A DNA stretch of 64,000 bases, from the NCBI RefSeq assembly GCF_004295485.1, contig NZ_CP036164.1:1922001-1986000 (forward strand). Reading direction: 5' to 3'. This document shows, in pieces, positions 46,885-55,485 of the stretch. The notes beneath the pieces were generated by a model. That model had not been told where the DNA came from and ran no database searches. It saw only the letters and a program-made list of their open reading frames with translations. Source of the stretch: Janibacter limosus (GTDB lineage: Bacteria; Actinomycetota; Actinomycetes; Actinomycetales; Dermatophilaceae). Every line of letters starts with the position of its first letter. Position 1 is the first letter of the stretch. The position numbers and the translations under genes were made by a program.

Positions 46885-49800
46885 TCGTCATCCTCCAGAT
46901 CACCCTCGATGTCGAGGTAGACCTGCTGCATCGCCCGCATGACGTCGCTATCGGGCTCCTCCCACAGGCCGCGGTCGGCGGCCTCGGTGAGCTTCTCCAC
47001 GATCCCGCGCAGGGCCCACGGGTTGGCGCGGCGCATGAAGTCCTGGTTGGTCTCGTCGAGGACGTAGTCCTTGGCGATGCGGTCGTACATCCAGTCGTGC
47101 ACGACCCCGGCCGTGGCGTCGAAGCCGAAGAGGTAGTCGACCGTCGCCGCCAGCTCGAAGGCTCCCTTGTACCCGTGCCGCTGCATGGCCGAGATCCACC
47201 GCGGGTTGACCACGCGCGAGCGGAAGACGCGGTTGGTCTCCTCCTGCAGCGTGCGGGTGCGCACCGCGTCCGGGGAGGTCGAGTCGCCGACATAGGCCTT
47301 GGGCTCGGTGCCGGTCAGCGCGCGCACGGTCGCGACCATACCCCCGTGGTACTGGAAGTAGTCGTCGGAGTCGAGGATGTCGGACTCGCGGTTGTCGACA
47401 TTCTTCGCCGCGACCTGAATCCGGCGATAGGTGCGCTCCATGTCCTCGGCGGCGGGCTTGCCGTCGAGGTCGCGGCCGTAGGCGAAGCCGCCCCAGACGG
47501 TGTAGACCTGCGCGAGGTCGTCGTCGCTGCGCCAGTTGCCCGACTCGACCACCTGGAGGATGCCCGCCCCGTAGGAGCCCGGCTTGGAGCCGAAGATCCT
47601 GGTGCGAGCGCGGCGCTCGTCACCGTGGTCGGCCAGGTCGTCGGCGGTGTGCGCGCGCACCGGGTTGTCCTGCGGCGACTCGTCGAGCCCGGCGACCAGC
47701 TCGACCGCATCGTCGATGAGGGCGATGACGTGCGGGAAGGCATCGCGGAAGAACCCCGAGATGCGCACGGTCACGTCGACGCGGGCACGGCCGAGCTCGG
47801 CGAGCGGGATGGCCTCGAGGCCGGTGACGCGGCGCGACTGCTCGTCCCACACCGGGGTCACGCCGAGCAGCGCGAGCACCTCACCGATGTCGTCACCGGA
47901 CGTACGCATCGCGGAGGTGCCCCACATCGACAACCCGACCGAGGTGGGCAGCTCACCCGTCTCCTCGCGGTAGCGCTCCAGCAACGAGTCGGCCATCGCC
48001 GTACCGGTCTGGTAGGCCAGCCGGGACGGGATCGCCTTGGGGTCGACGGAGTAGAAGTTGCGGCCGGTGGGCAGCACATTGATCAGCCCACGAAGGGGGG
48101 ACCCGCTCGGCCCCGCAGGGACATAGCCGCCGTCGAGGGCGTGCAGCACCATGGCCAGCTCCCGGTCGGTCGCGGCCAGCCGCGGCACCACCTGGGTGGC
48201 GGCGAACTCGAGGACGGCAGTGACCTCGGCGGCGGTGGCTGCGTCGAGGGCGGGCTCCGCCTGGGCCACGATGCCGCTCGCCGCAAACGGGGACCAGCCG
48301 GTCGCGGCGAGGGCCTCGACGAGGTGACGGGCCCTCCCTTCGACAGCGTCGGTCTCGGTGGAGGAGGCGTCCTCGGCGAGGCCGAGCGCGGACCGCAGGC
48401 CGGGCACGGACCCGACCTGGCCGGAGAAGACCTGCGAGGCGCGCAGGACAGCCAGGACGAGGTTGACGAGCTCTTCGCCCTGCGGCGCCTGGCCGAGGAC
48501 GTGCAGACCATCGCGGATCTGCACGTCCTTGATCTCGCAGAGCCAGCCGTCGACGTGCATGACGAGGTCGTCGAAGCCGTCCGCGTCATCGAGGTCGACG
48601 TCCTCGAGGCCGAGGTCGACGTGCATCTGCGCGGCGTGGATCAGCTGCCAGATCTCGCCGCGCAGGGCCGGCGCCTTGGCCGGGTCCATCGCGGTGACAT
48701 TGCCGTACTCGTCGAGCAGCTGCTCGAGCCGGGCGATGTCGCCGTAGGACTCGGCGCGGGCCATCGGCGGGACGAGGTGGTCGACGATCGTCGCGTGCGC
48801 GCGGCGCTTGGCCTGGGTGCCCTCCCCCGGGTCGTTGACGAGGAAGGGGTAGACCAGCGGCAGGTTGCCGAGCGCTGCGTCGGTGCCGCACGAGGCGGAC
48901 ATCGCGAGGTTCTTGCCCGACAGCCACTCGAGGTTGCCGTGCTTGCCGACGTGCACGATCGCGTGCGCGCCGAACTCCTCCTCGATCCAGCGGTAGGTCG
49001 CGAGGTAGTGGTGGGTGGGCGGCAGGTCGGGGTCGTGGTAGATCGCGATCGGGTTCTGCCCGAAGCCTCGCGGGGGCTGCACGAGCAGGGCGACATTGCC
49101 GCGCACGATGGCTGCGGTGACGATCTCGCCCTGCGCGTCCTGGGTGGTGTCGACGAAGACCTCACCGGGTGCGGCGCCCCAGTGCTGCGTCATCGCCTCG
49201 CGCAGGTCGGCCGGGCAGCGGTCGAACCACTCGCGGTAGCGGTCTGCGGGGATGCGCACCTGGGCGCCCTCGACCTGCTCCTGGGTGAGCCACTCCTCGT
49301 CCTGGCCGCCGGCGGCGATGAGCTCGTGGATGAGGGCATTGCCGGACGTCGTGTCGGGGGCCTCGCCCTCGACCGAAGGGAGCGGGTCCATCCCGACGAA
49401 GCCGTCACCGACGTCGTAGCCCACCTCGCGCATCGCGCGCAGCAGCCGGATCGTCGAGACGGGGGTGTCCAGACCGACGGCATTGCCCAGGCGGGAGTGC
49501 TTGGTCGGGTAGGCGGACAGGACGACGGCGATCTTGCGCTCGGCCACGGGGGTGGAGCGCAGCCGGGCGTGGTTGACCGCGATCCCGGCGACGCGGGCGG
49601 CGCGCTCCGGGTCGGCGACGTAGTGCGGCAGGCCCTCGTCGTCGAACTCCTTGAAGGAGAAGGCGACCGTGATCAGGCGACCGTCGAACTCGGGGACGGC
49701 AACCTGGGTCGCGACGTCGAGTGGGCTCATCCCGTCGTCGGAGTCCAGCCAGTCCTGGCGTCCCCAGGTGAGGCAGAGGCCCTGGAGGATCGGGATGTCG

Positions 49801-50552
49801 AGAGCGGCGAGGGCCTCGACGTCCCAGGCCTCGTCGTCCTCACCGGCGGAGGCGGTCGCGGGCTTGGTGCCACCGGCCGCAAGGACCGTGGTGACGAGCG
49901 CGTCGAGGGTGCCGAGGTGCTCCAGGAGCCCGTCGGGGGCGTCGCGCAGCGAGGCGGAGTGGATCACCACGCCCTGGCCACCAGCCGCATCGATCGCGTC
50001 GGCCAGCGCGTGGGCGTAGTCGGTGTTGCCGGCGGCGTACTGGGCACGGTAGATGAGCACCCCGACGCGGGGGCGCCGGCGGGCGGTGTCGCCGGGGGCC
50101 GTGTCGAGGGCGGCGGGCTCCTCGCGCTCGAGGACTCCCCACTGGGGCAACGCTGCCGGCGCCTCGAAGCCTTCGCCGGTGAGCAGCAGGGTGTCACCGA
50201 GGAAGGCGTGGAGCTGCGCGAGGTTGGTCGGGCCCCCTTCGGCGAGGTAGCGGTGGGCCTCCGCGGCAGTGCCCGGCGGGACGGTCGAGAGCTCCATGAG
50301 CGCGGCGTCCGGCTCCTGGGTGCCGCCGAGGACGACGAGCGGGGCGGTCGCGGCGCGCAGCTCGTCGAAGCCCTCCCACAGGCCCTGCGGGCTGCCGAGG
50401 TAGCGGACCACCACGATGTCGGCGCCCTCGACCCGTGCGGCGATCTGCTCGCCGGTCAGGCGAGCGGGGTTGGCGACGACGTAGTCGACGCCCGCGCTGC
50501 GCGCGCTCAGCAGGTCGGTGTCGGAGGTGGACAGCAGGGCGACGGTCGTCAC
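46881..50552 (-). CDS. cobN: Aerobic cobaltochelatase large subunit CobN
   Basis: CobN is the cobalt-inserting subunit that acts on hydrogenobyrinate a,c-diamide. The 1223-residue length and motifs fit: QGLCLTWGRQDW, the VVLSAYPTKHSRLGNAVGLDTP segment near residue 350, HVGKHGNLEWLSGKN near residue 530 and the C-terminal ISAMQRHGYKGAFE. The start GTG 50552 (VTTVALLSTSDTD) lies about 60 bases after the riboswitch and has AAGGAG upstream. Its ATPase partner is the ChlI/ChlD-type protein at 58993-61086. bluB-cobT overlaps its stop. Confidence 0.94.
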   Translation of the reverse strand: MTTVALLSTSDTDLLSARSAGVDYVVANPARLTGEQIAARVEGADIVVVRYLGSPQGLWEGFDELRAATAPLVVLGGTQEPDAALMELSTVPPGTAAEAHRYLAEGGPTNLAQLHAFLGDTLLLTGEGFEAPAALPQWGVLEREEPAALDTAPGDTARRRPRVGVLIYRAQYAAGNTDYAHALADAIDAAGGQGVVIHSASLRDAPDGLLEHLGTLDALVTTVLAAGGTKPATASAGEDDEAWDVEALAALDIPILQGLCLTWGRQDWLDSDDGMSPLDVATQVAVPEFDGRLITVAFSFKEFDDEGLPHYVADPERAARVAGIAVNHARLRSTPVAERKIAVVLSAYPTKHSRLGNAVGLDTPVSTIRLLRAMREVGYDVGDGFVGMDPLPSVEGEAPDTTSGNALIHELIAAGGQDEEWLTQEQVEGAQVRIPADRYREWFDRCPADLREAMTQHWGAAPGEVFVDTTQDAQGEIVTAAIVRGNVALLVQPPRGFGQNPIAIYHDPDLPPTHHYLATYRWIEEEFGAHAIVHVGKHGNLEWLSGKNLAMSASCGTDAALGNLPLVYPFLVNDPGEGTQAKRRAHATIVDHLVPPMARAESYGDIARLEQLLDEYGNVTAMDPAKAPALRGEIWQLIHAAQMHVDLGLEDVDLDDADGFDDLVMHVDGWLCEIKDVQIRDGLHVLGQAPQGEELVNLVLAVLRASQVFSGQVGSVPGLRSALGLAEDASSTETDAVEGRARHLVEALAATGWSPFAASGIVAQAEPALDAATAAEVTAVLEFAATQVVPRLAATDRELAMVLHALDGGYVPAGPSGSPLRGLINVLPTGRNFYSVDPKAIPSRLAYQTGTAMADSLLERYREETGELPTSVGLSMWGTSAMRTSGDDIGEVLALLGVTPVWDEQSRRVTGLEAIPLAELGRARVDVTVRISGFFRDAFPHVIALIDDAVELVAGLDESPQDNPVRAHTADDLADHGDERRARTRIFGSKPGSYGAGILQVVESGNWRSDDDLAQVYTVWGGFAYGRDLDGKPAAEDMERTYRRIQVAAKNVDNRESDILDSDDYFQYHGGMVATVRALTGTEPKAYVGDSTSPDAVRTRTLQEETNRVFRSRVVNPRWISAMQRHGYKGAFELAATVDYLFGFDATAGVVHDWMYDRIAKDYVLDETNQDFMRRANPWALRGIVEKLTEAADRGLWEEPDSDVMRAMQQVYLDIEGDLEDDE

Positions 50553-50611
50553 GTCGTGAGCTCCTTGAGCGGGGTTCCGCGCCCCGCGGTCGAGAGGGAC
50601 CCGAGCGTGCG

Positions 50612-50707
50612 CCCGGGCCGGCCGACCCGACGTGTCTGACTCGCGAAGTGCTCGCTCACAGTGGCGGGACCGTCCCGGACTTGCACCGGGTTCCGACGAC
50701 ATCGGCC
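50612..50707 (-). ncRNA. Cobalamin riboswitch before cobN
   Basis: On the minus strand the conserved core is clear: GGTGCAAGTCCGGGACGGTCCCGCCACTGTGA split over 50658-50689, and a B12-box segment GAGTCAGACACG (50631-50642). Boundaries are estimated. Adenosylcobalamin binding should reduce expression of cobN and the overlapping bluB-cobT. The distance to the start codon suggests control of translation initiation or transcription in the 60-base stretch after it. Confidence 0.92.
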
Positions 50708-50713
50708 GTGGGC

Positions 50714-50735
50714 AGCCTAACCCGACACGTATGCT
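50714..50735. promoter_or_regulatory. Divergent -10 boxes for cobN riboswitch transcript and cobG
   Basis: Minus strand: TAGGCT (50714-50719), about seven bases before the riboswitch. Plus strand: TATGCT (50730-50735), eight bases before the cobG GTG, implying a leaderless cobG mRNA that bypasses riboswitch control. Confidence 0.5.
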
Positions 50736-50743
50736 GCGGGCGC

Positions 50744-51880
50744 GTGAGCATCCCTTCGTCATCCCGCAGCGGCGCTGACCGCTGCCCGGGGCTGCTCACC
50801 CCCTTCATCTCGGCGGACGGTGCGATGGTGCGGCTCAGGCTGCCGGGCGGTCGCGTCGACGCCGCGACGGTGCGCGCAATCTCTTCTCTCGCAGTCAGAT
50901 TCGGCGACCCGGACATCACACTGACCTCACGCGGCAGCCTGCAGCTGCGCGGCCTGCCCGACCCGCTCCCCCGCGAGCTGGTCACCGCCATCGGTGACCT
51001 CGGCCTCGTCCCGTCGGGTGAGCACGACAAGGCCCGCAACATCGTCGCGGACCCCGACGAATCGCTCGATGACCTGGTGGAGGCCCTGGACGAGGCCCTC
51101 CTTGCGGACCCGGCCCTGGCCGGGCTGCCGGGACGCTTCCTCCTCGCGGTCGCGCGGCCCGGCGGTCCCGTGCTCGGAGAGCCGTGGGACATCGCCGTCG
51201 TGGACGAAGGGGGTTCGGTCCGCGTCCTCGTGGGCGACCACGGTGTCGTCGTCCCTCGCGACGGTGCGGCACGGACCGCTCTCGACGTCGCCCGTCGCTT
51301 CCTGGCCGTCCGCCCCGATGCCAAGACATGGAATGTGCGCGACCTGCCCGCCGCTGCCCGGGGGTCCCTGCTGCCGGAGGGGACCCCCTTCGTCGTGGAG
51401 GCCGAGGCGCCACCGCTCCCCGGGCCGGACGGGGATTACCTCGTGGCGCTCGTGCCGCTCGGGCTGCTGACGCCGCGGATGGCCGCGGCCCTCACCACGC
51501 TTCGAGGCTCGTCGCAGGGCTCCTCGCACCTCAGCGAGCGTCTCGTGATCACCCCCTGGCGCTCGATCGTGGTCCGGGGCGGGGCGGGCCTCGCCGACGA
51601 CCTGGCCGCGGCCGGGTTCGCCACCGCGCCAGACTCCCCCTGGACCGTCCTGACCGCCTGCGCCGGGGCCCCCGCGTGCGCGCGGACCACCACCTCCACC
51701 CGCGACCTCGCGCGGGACGCAGCAGCCTTGGTCGACCCCACTGGACCACCCGTCCACGTCATCGGGTGCGACCGCTCCTGCGGTCACCCCGCCCGAGCAC
51801 ACACCATCTCCCTCAACCCCTCGACCGCGGCTGATGTCGTTGCCGCGCAACGCTCTCCGATCACCGAAAGGTCCTCATGA
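50744..51880 (+). CDS. cobG: Precorrin-3B synthase CobG
   Basis: CobG is the oxygen-dependent monooxygenase that makes precorrin-3B, a marker of the aerobic pathway. The 378-residue protein has the nitrite/sulfite reductase half-domain (ITLTSRGSLQLRGLP near residue 58) and the cysteines for an iron-sulfur cluster in the C-terminal region: CAGAPAC near residue 305 and CDRSC near residue 345. Start GTG 50744 is supported by the -10 box eight bases upstream. The stop overlaps cobH (ATGA). Confidence 0.92.
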   Translation: MSIPSSSRSGADRCPGLLTPFISADGAMVRLRLPGGRVDAATVRAISSLAVRFGDPDITLTSRGSLQLRGLPDPLPRELVTAIGDLGLVPSGEHDKARNIVADPDESLDDLVEALDEALLADPALAGLPGRFLLAVARPGGPVLGEPWDIAVVDEGGSVRVLVGDHGVVVPRDGAARTALDVARRFLAVRPDAKTWNVRDLPAAARGSLLPEGTPFVVEAEAPPLPGPDGDYLVALVPLGLLTPRMAAALTTLRGSSQGSSHLSERLVITPWRSIVVRGGAGLADDLAAAGFATAPDSPWTVLTACAGAPACARTTTSTRDLARDAAALVDPTGPPVHVIGCDRSCGHPARAHTISLNPSTAADVVAAQRSPITERSS

Positions 51881-52545
51881 CCTCCCTTCGCCAGCCGCCC
51901 AGTCGCTACGACTACGTCACCGACGGCCAGGAGATCTACCGCCGGTCCTTCGGCATGATCCGTGACGAGGCCGACCTGTCCGGGCTGCCCACGGACCTCC
52001 ACGGCGCGGCCGTGCGGATCATCCACGCCGCCGGTGACGTCGCGATCACGAGCGAGATCGCCGGGCACCCGCAGGTCGCCGCCGCCGCGCACGCCGCCCT
52101 CCTCGCCGGCGCGCCCGTCCTCACCGACAGCAACATGCTCGCCTCCGGCGTCACCCGCCGGCGCCTGCCCGCCGACAACGAGGTCATCTGCACCCTGCGC
52201 GACGAGCGCGTGCCGGCTCTGGCCGCCGAGTGGGACACCACCCGCGCCGCCGCTGCCGTCTCTCTGTGGGGCGAGCGTCTCGAGGGCTCCGTCGTCGCGA
52301 TCGGCAATGCCCCCACCGCGCTCTTCCACCTGCTCGAGATGCTCCAGGACGGGGCCCCACGACCGGCCGCGATCGTCGGGATGCCCGTGGGCTTCGTCGG
52401 CTCGGCGGAGTCCAAGACCGCTCTGGCAGAGCACGACCTGCCCGGTGGGTCGATCCCCTGGCTGGTCGTCCACGGCCGCCGCGGCGGCTCCGCCATGGCC
52501 GCAGCCGCGCTCAACGCGCTGGCAAACCCGGACGAGCTGGCATGA
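51877..52545 (+). CDS. cobH: Precorrin-8X methylmutase CobH
   Basis: CobH moves a methyl group from C-11 to C-12, giving hydrogenobyrinate. The 222-residue protein has the catalytic His in VRIIHAAGDVA near residue 48, the TDSNMLASGVTRRRL motif and GMPVGFVGSAESK near residue 170. It overlaps cobG upstream and cobIJ downstream by four bases each, so three proteins of ring modification are translated as one coupled unit. Confidence 0.96.
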   Translation: MTSLRQPPSRYDYVTDGQEIYRRSFGMIRDEADLSGLPTDLHGAAVRIIHAAGDVAITSEIAGHPQVAAAAHAALLAGAPVLTDSNMLASGVTRRRLPADNEVICTLRDERVPALAAEWDTTRAAAAVSLWGERLEGSVVAIGNAPTALFHLLEMLQDGAPRPAAIVGMPVGFVGSAESKTALAEHDLPGGSIPWLVVHGRRGGSAMAAAALNALANPDELA

Positions 52546-54113
52546 GTGCCCCCACGAGCACCGGCCGCTTCTACGGTGTGGGCATCGGCCCCGGCGACCC
52601 CGAGCTGATCACCCTCAAGGCGGCCCGGCTCATCCGTGACGCCGACGTCATCGCCTACCACTCCGGCGTCGGCAAGCAGTCCATGGCGCGGGGGATCGCC
52701 GCGGACCTCATCCCCGAGGGCGTCCTCGAGGAGGAGCTGCGCTACCCCGTGACGACCGGGATGACCGACCACCCGGGCGGCTACTACGGAGCGCTGGCCG
52801 AGTTCTACGACGAGTGCTCCGCCCGGCTCGAGGCCCACCTGTCCCAGGGCCGGACCGTCGTCGTGCTCGCCGTCGGTGACCCGCTCTTCTTCGGCTCCTT
52901 CATGTACGTCCACGACCGGTTGAGCCCCCGCTATCCCACCGAGGTCGTCCCCGGCATCACGGCGATGTCAGCGGCCACCGCCGCGGTCGCGACCGGCCTG
53001 TGCCGGCACGAGGACACCCTCACCGTGCTGCCCGGGACCCTGCCCGTGCCCGAGCTCGCCCGGCGGCTCGCCGACACCGACGCGGCGGTCATCATGAAGC
53101 TCGGCCGCACCTTTGCCGGGGTCCGTGAGGCCCTGCGTCAGGCGGGGGTCCTCGACCGGGCCGTCTATGTCGAGCGCGCCTCTGGCACAGGCGAGGTCGT
53201 CGTGCCGGCAGCCGACGTCGACGAGGGGCGCGTGCCCTACATGTCCATCGTCGTCGTGCCCGGCGCCGACCTGCGGGACGACGCCGCCGGCCGGGCCGCG
53301 GACTTCGCCCGGATCACGGCCGCGCACGAGGCGCCGACTCCCGACGACTCGGCTCCCCGGGACACCACGGGCACCGTGCACGTCGTCGGTCTCGGTCCCG
53401 GCCCGGACCGCTGGCTCACCCCCGAGGCATCCGAGGTCCTGGCCCGCGTCGACCACGTCGTCGGCTACGCGCCGTACGTCGCCCGGGTGCCGCAGCGCGA
53501 GGGGCTGACCCGCCACGCCTCCGGCAACACCGTCGAGCTCGACCGTGGCCGGCTGGCCCTCGACCTGGCGAAGGGGGGCGACGACGTCGCGATCGTCTCC
53601 GGCGGCGACGCGGGGGTCTTCGGAATGGCGACCGCGATCTTCGAGTCGCGTGAGAGCGCGCTGGCTGACGACGCCGGGTACGCGGACGTGCCCGTCCGCG
53701 TCGTGCCCGGGGTCACCGCAGCGCATGCTGCCAGCGCCCTCGTCGGTGCCGTGCTCGGCGGCGACCACGCGCTGGTCAACCTCAGCGACAACCTCAAGCC
53801 GTGGCAGGTCCTCGCCGACCGGCTCACCGCTCTCGCCACCAACGACATCTCGGTCGCGCTCTACAACCCCCGCTCGGCCTCGCGCCCGGACACCCTGGGA
53901 CGCGCTCGTGACCTGCTCGTCGAGGCGGTCGGCCCGACGCGGGTCGTCGTCGTCGCGCGTCACGTCGGACGGGACCAGGAGTCGGTCGTCGTGACGACCC
54001 TCGGCGAGCTCGACGTCGATTCCGTCGACATGGGCTGCCTCGTCGTCATCGGGGCGTCCACCACCCGTGCGACGGGCGACGGACGGGTCTGGACGCCGCG
54101 TTCGGTGGGCTGA
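52542..54113 (+). CDS. cobIJ: Fused precorrin-2 C20- and precorrin-3B C17-methyltransferase CobIJ
   Basis: The 523-residue protein contains two tetrapyrrole methylases. Residues about 8-250 are CobI (YGVGIGPGDPELITLKA, LAVGDPLFFGSFMYV, VVPGITAMSAATA). Residues about 275-523 are CobJ (VHVVGLGPGPDRWLTPEA, VSGGDAGVFGMATAIFE, NPRSASRPDTLG). The fusion is known in actinobacteria and would keep unstable intermediates together, although CobG acts between the two steps. ATG 52542 overlaps cobH. A palindromic repeat begins two bases after the stop. Confidence 0.95.
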   Translation: MSAPTSTGRFYGVGIGPGDPELITLKAARLIRDADVIAYHSGVGKQSMARGIAADLIPEGVLEEELRYPVTTGMTDHPGGYYGALAEFYDECSARLEAHLSQGRTVVVLAVGDPLFFGSFMYVHDRLSPRYPTEVVPGITAMSAATAAVATGLCRHEDTLTVLPGTLPVPELARRLADTDAAVIMKLGRTFAGVREALRQAGVLDRAVYVERASGTGEVVVPAADVDEGRVPYMSIVVVPGADLRDDAAGRAADFARITAAHEAPTPDDSAPRDTTGTVHVVGLGPGPDRWLTPEASEVLARVDHVVGYAPYVARVPQREGLTRHASGNTVELDRGRLALDLAKGGDDVAIVSGGDAGVFGMATAIFESRESALADDAGYADVPVRVVPGVTAAHAASALVGAVLGGDHALVNLSDNLKPWQVLADRLTALATNDISVALYNPRSASRPDTLGRARDLLVEAVGPTRVVVVARHVGRDQESVVVTTLGELDVDSVDMGCLVVIGASTTRATGDGRVWTPRSVG

Positions 54114-54115
54114 CG

Positions 54116-54189
54116 CGAGCCCGGCGTCGTTGACGGCGCCCGGCTGCTCCTCTCGGGGGGACCGGGTGACCTCAACGACGCCGGGCTCG
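54116..54189. repeat. Palindromic repeat, copy C, between convergent genes
   Basis: Perfect 18-bp outer arms (54116-54133 and 54172-54189) and inner arms CGCCCGG/CCGGGTG form a strong two-tier hairpin. The central part (GCTGCTC, TCTCGGGG, GGTGACC, CAACGACG in order) matches copy B at 34153. It fills the gap between cobIJ and the thioesterase gene and should act as a bidirectional terminator. Confidence 0.85.
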
Positions 54190-54202
54190 GCGCGCCTGAG
54201 CC

Positions 54203-54760
54203 TCAGACCCAGAAGGGCGCCGGTCCTGCCGGCGCATCCGCACGGGGCGAAGGGAGCCGGGTCCCGTCTCCCCACCCCTTCGCCCAGTCCGGGACGGCCG
54301 AGGGAGGCGGGTCGATGCCGAGCAGCTGCCACAGGCGGTCGGGGTCGACGCCCTTGCCCTTGCGCAGGAAGCGCATCCGCACCAGGGCCTGGGCGCAGAC
54401 CTGGCCGTCGACGACGAACCGCTGCTCGTAGTAGACGCTGATCCGGTCCCAGCCGGCGAGTGCGCTGTGCAGCTCGTAGGCCTGCAGCGGCTGCAGCGAG
54501 GTGCGGAAGGTCATCGTCTCCTGCATGACGACCGGCGAGACGCGGTGACGCACCTGCGCACGCAACCACCCGGAGCGGATCGCGAGGTCGATCCGACCGA
54601 GGTCGGCCATCGTGAAGTAGACGCCGTTGTTCATGTGCCCGGCGAAGTCGATGTCGTTGGGCAGCACCCGCAGCGGGAGCACGGCGTGCTCGGTGGGGCC
54701 GACCCGGCCACGGCGGCGGGCGGTCGCCGCGGTCCAGACGACGCGAAGGATCTTGTTCAC
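54203..54760 (-). CDS. Hot-dog fold acyl-CoA thioesterase-like protein
   Basis: This 185-residue protein has the 4HBT/THEM6-type motif VLPNDIDFAGHMNNGVYFTMADLGR near residue 33 with the catalytic-type Asp, followed by the beta-strand pattern of a single hot-dog domain (MTFRTSLQPLQAYELH, YYEQRFVVDGQVCAQALVRM). It probably hydrolyses an acyl-CoA, substrate unknown. The last 35 residues are Pro-rich. Start GTG 54760 gives VNKILRVVWT; the gene interrupts the cobalamin region with no obvious connection to it. Confidence 0.85.
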   Translation of the reverse strand: MNKILRVVWTAATARRRGRVGPTEHAVLPLRVLPNDIDFAGHMNNGVYFTMADLGRIDLAIRSGWLRAQVRHRVSPVVMQETMTFRTSLQPLQAYELHSALAGWDRISVYYEQRFVVDGQVCAQALVRMRFLRKGKGVDPDRLWQLLGIDPPPSAVPDWAKGWGDGTRLPSPRADAPAGPAPFWV

Positions 54761-54823
54761 CCCGGCATCCTCTCTCGTCCCGCGCCCTCGACCGTTGTCG
54801 GCAGTCGGTGCCACGCTGTGAGC

Positions 54824-55441
54824 ATGGCCACGATCTACTGCACCGCCACGAGCCTCGACGGCTTCATCGCCGACGACGACGAGAGCCTGTCGTGGCTCTT
54901 CGCCACCGTCGGCCACGACCAGGACCCGCAGGGCCGCTACGGCGACGACGCCAGCCTCGACTTCGACCAGTTCCTCCCGACCGTCGGGGCCGTGGTCTGC
55001 GGCGCCAACACCTACGCGTGGGTGCACCGCGAGCTGACGCACGACGGCTCGGACTTCACCTGGCCCTACGAGCAGCCGTCCTGGGTCGTCACCCACCGCG
55101 ACCTCGACCTGCCCGAGGGGGTGCAGAGCTTCACCGGCGACATCACCGACCTGCACGCCGCCGCGACCGAGGCCGCCGCCGGCAAGGACGTGTGGATCGT
55201 CGGCGGCGGGGACCTCGCCGGTCAGTTCGCCGACGCCGGCCTGCTCGACCGGGTGTGGATCCACCAGACACCGGTCACCCTCGGCGCCGGCGCACCGCTC
55301 CTGCCTCGCCGGTTGCGCCTGGAGCGCGTGCGGCTCGCGCGCGACGGCCAGTTCACCGCCATGCTCTTCGACGTCGTGGGTCCCGAGCCCCGTCGCGTCG
55401 GAGATGTCGACGGAGCCGCAGAGGTCTACGCCCAGCAGTGA
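54824..55441 (+). CDS. RibD C-terminal/dihydrofolate reductase-like protein
   Basis: The 205-residue protein opens with the family hallmark ATSLDGFIADDDESLSWL and has the NADPH-binding glycine motif VWIVGGGDLAGQFADAGLLD near residue 125 and a C-terminal strand pair. Free-standing RibD_C proteins reduce various substrates; this one lacks the deaminase half of RibD and is unlikely to be the riboflavin enzyme. Start is ATG 54824. It is divergent from the thioesterase and is followed by the methyltransferase promoter. Confidence 0.85.
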   Translation: MATIYCTATSLDGFIADDDESLSWLFATVGHDQDPQGRYGDDASLDFDQFLPTVGAVVCGANTYAWVHRELTHDGSDFTWPYEQPSWVVTHRDLDLPEGVQSFTGDITDLHAAATEAAAGKDVWIVGGGDLAGQFADAGLLDRVWIHQTPVTLGAGAPLLPRRLRLERVRLARDGQFTAMLFDVVGPEPRRVGDVDGAAEVYAQQ

Positions 55442-55450
55442 CTGTTTCGC

Positions 55451-55478
55451 TGGACATGCGGCCGCACCCCGCTACGTT
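55451..55478 (+). promoter_or_regulatory. Promoter of the methyltransferase gene
   Basis: TGGACA (55451-55456) and TACGTT (55473-55478) are spaced by 16 bases, and the GTG start follows seven bases later, so the mRNA should be leaderless. Confidence 0.6.
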
Positions 55479-55485
55479 GGCAGGT

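Noticed and set aside
47097..50639. Plus-strand frame of about 1180 codons opposite cobN
   Set aside because: Composition is typical of antisense frames (His/Arg/Gly/Val-rich), and cobN is certain on the other strand.
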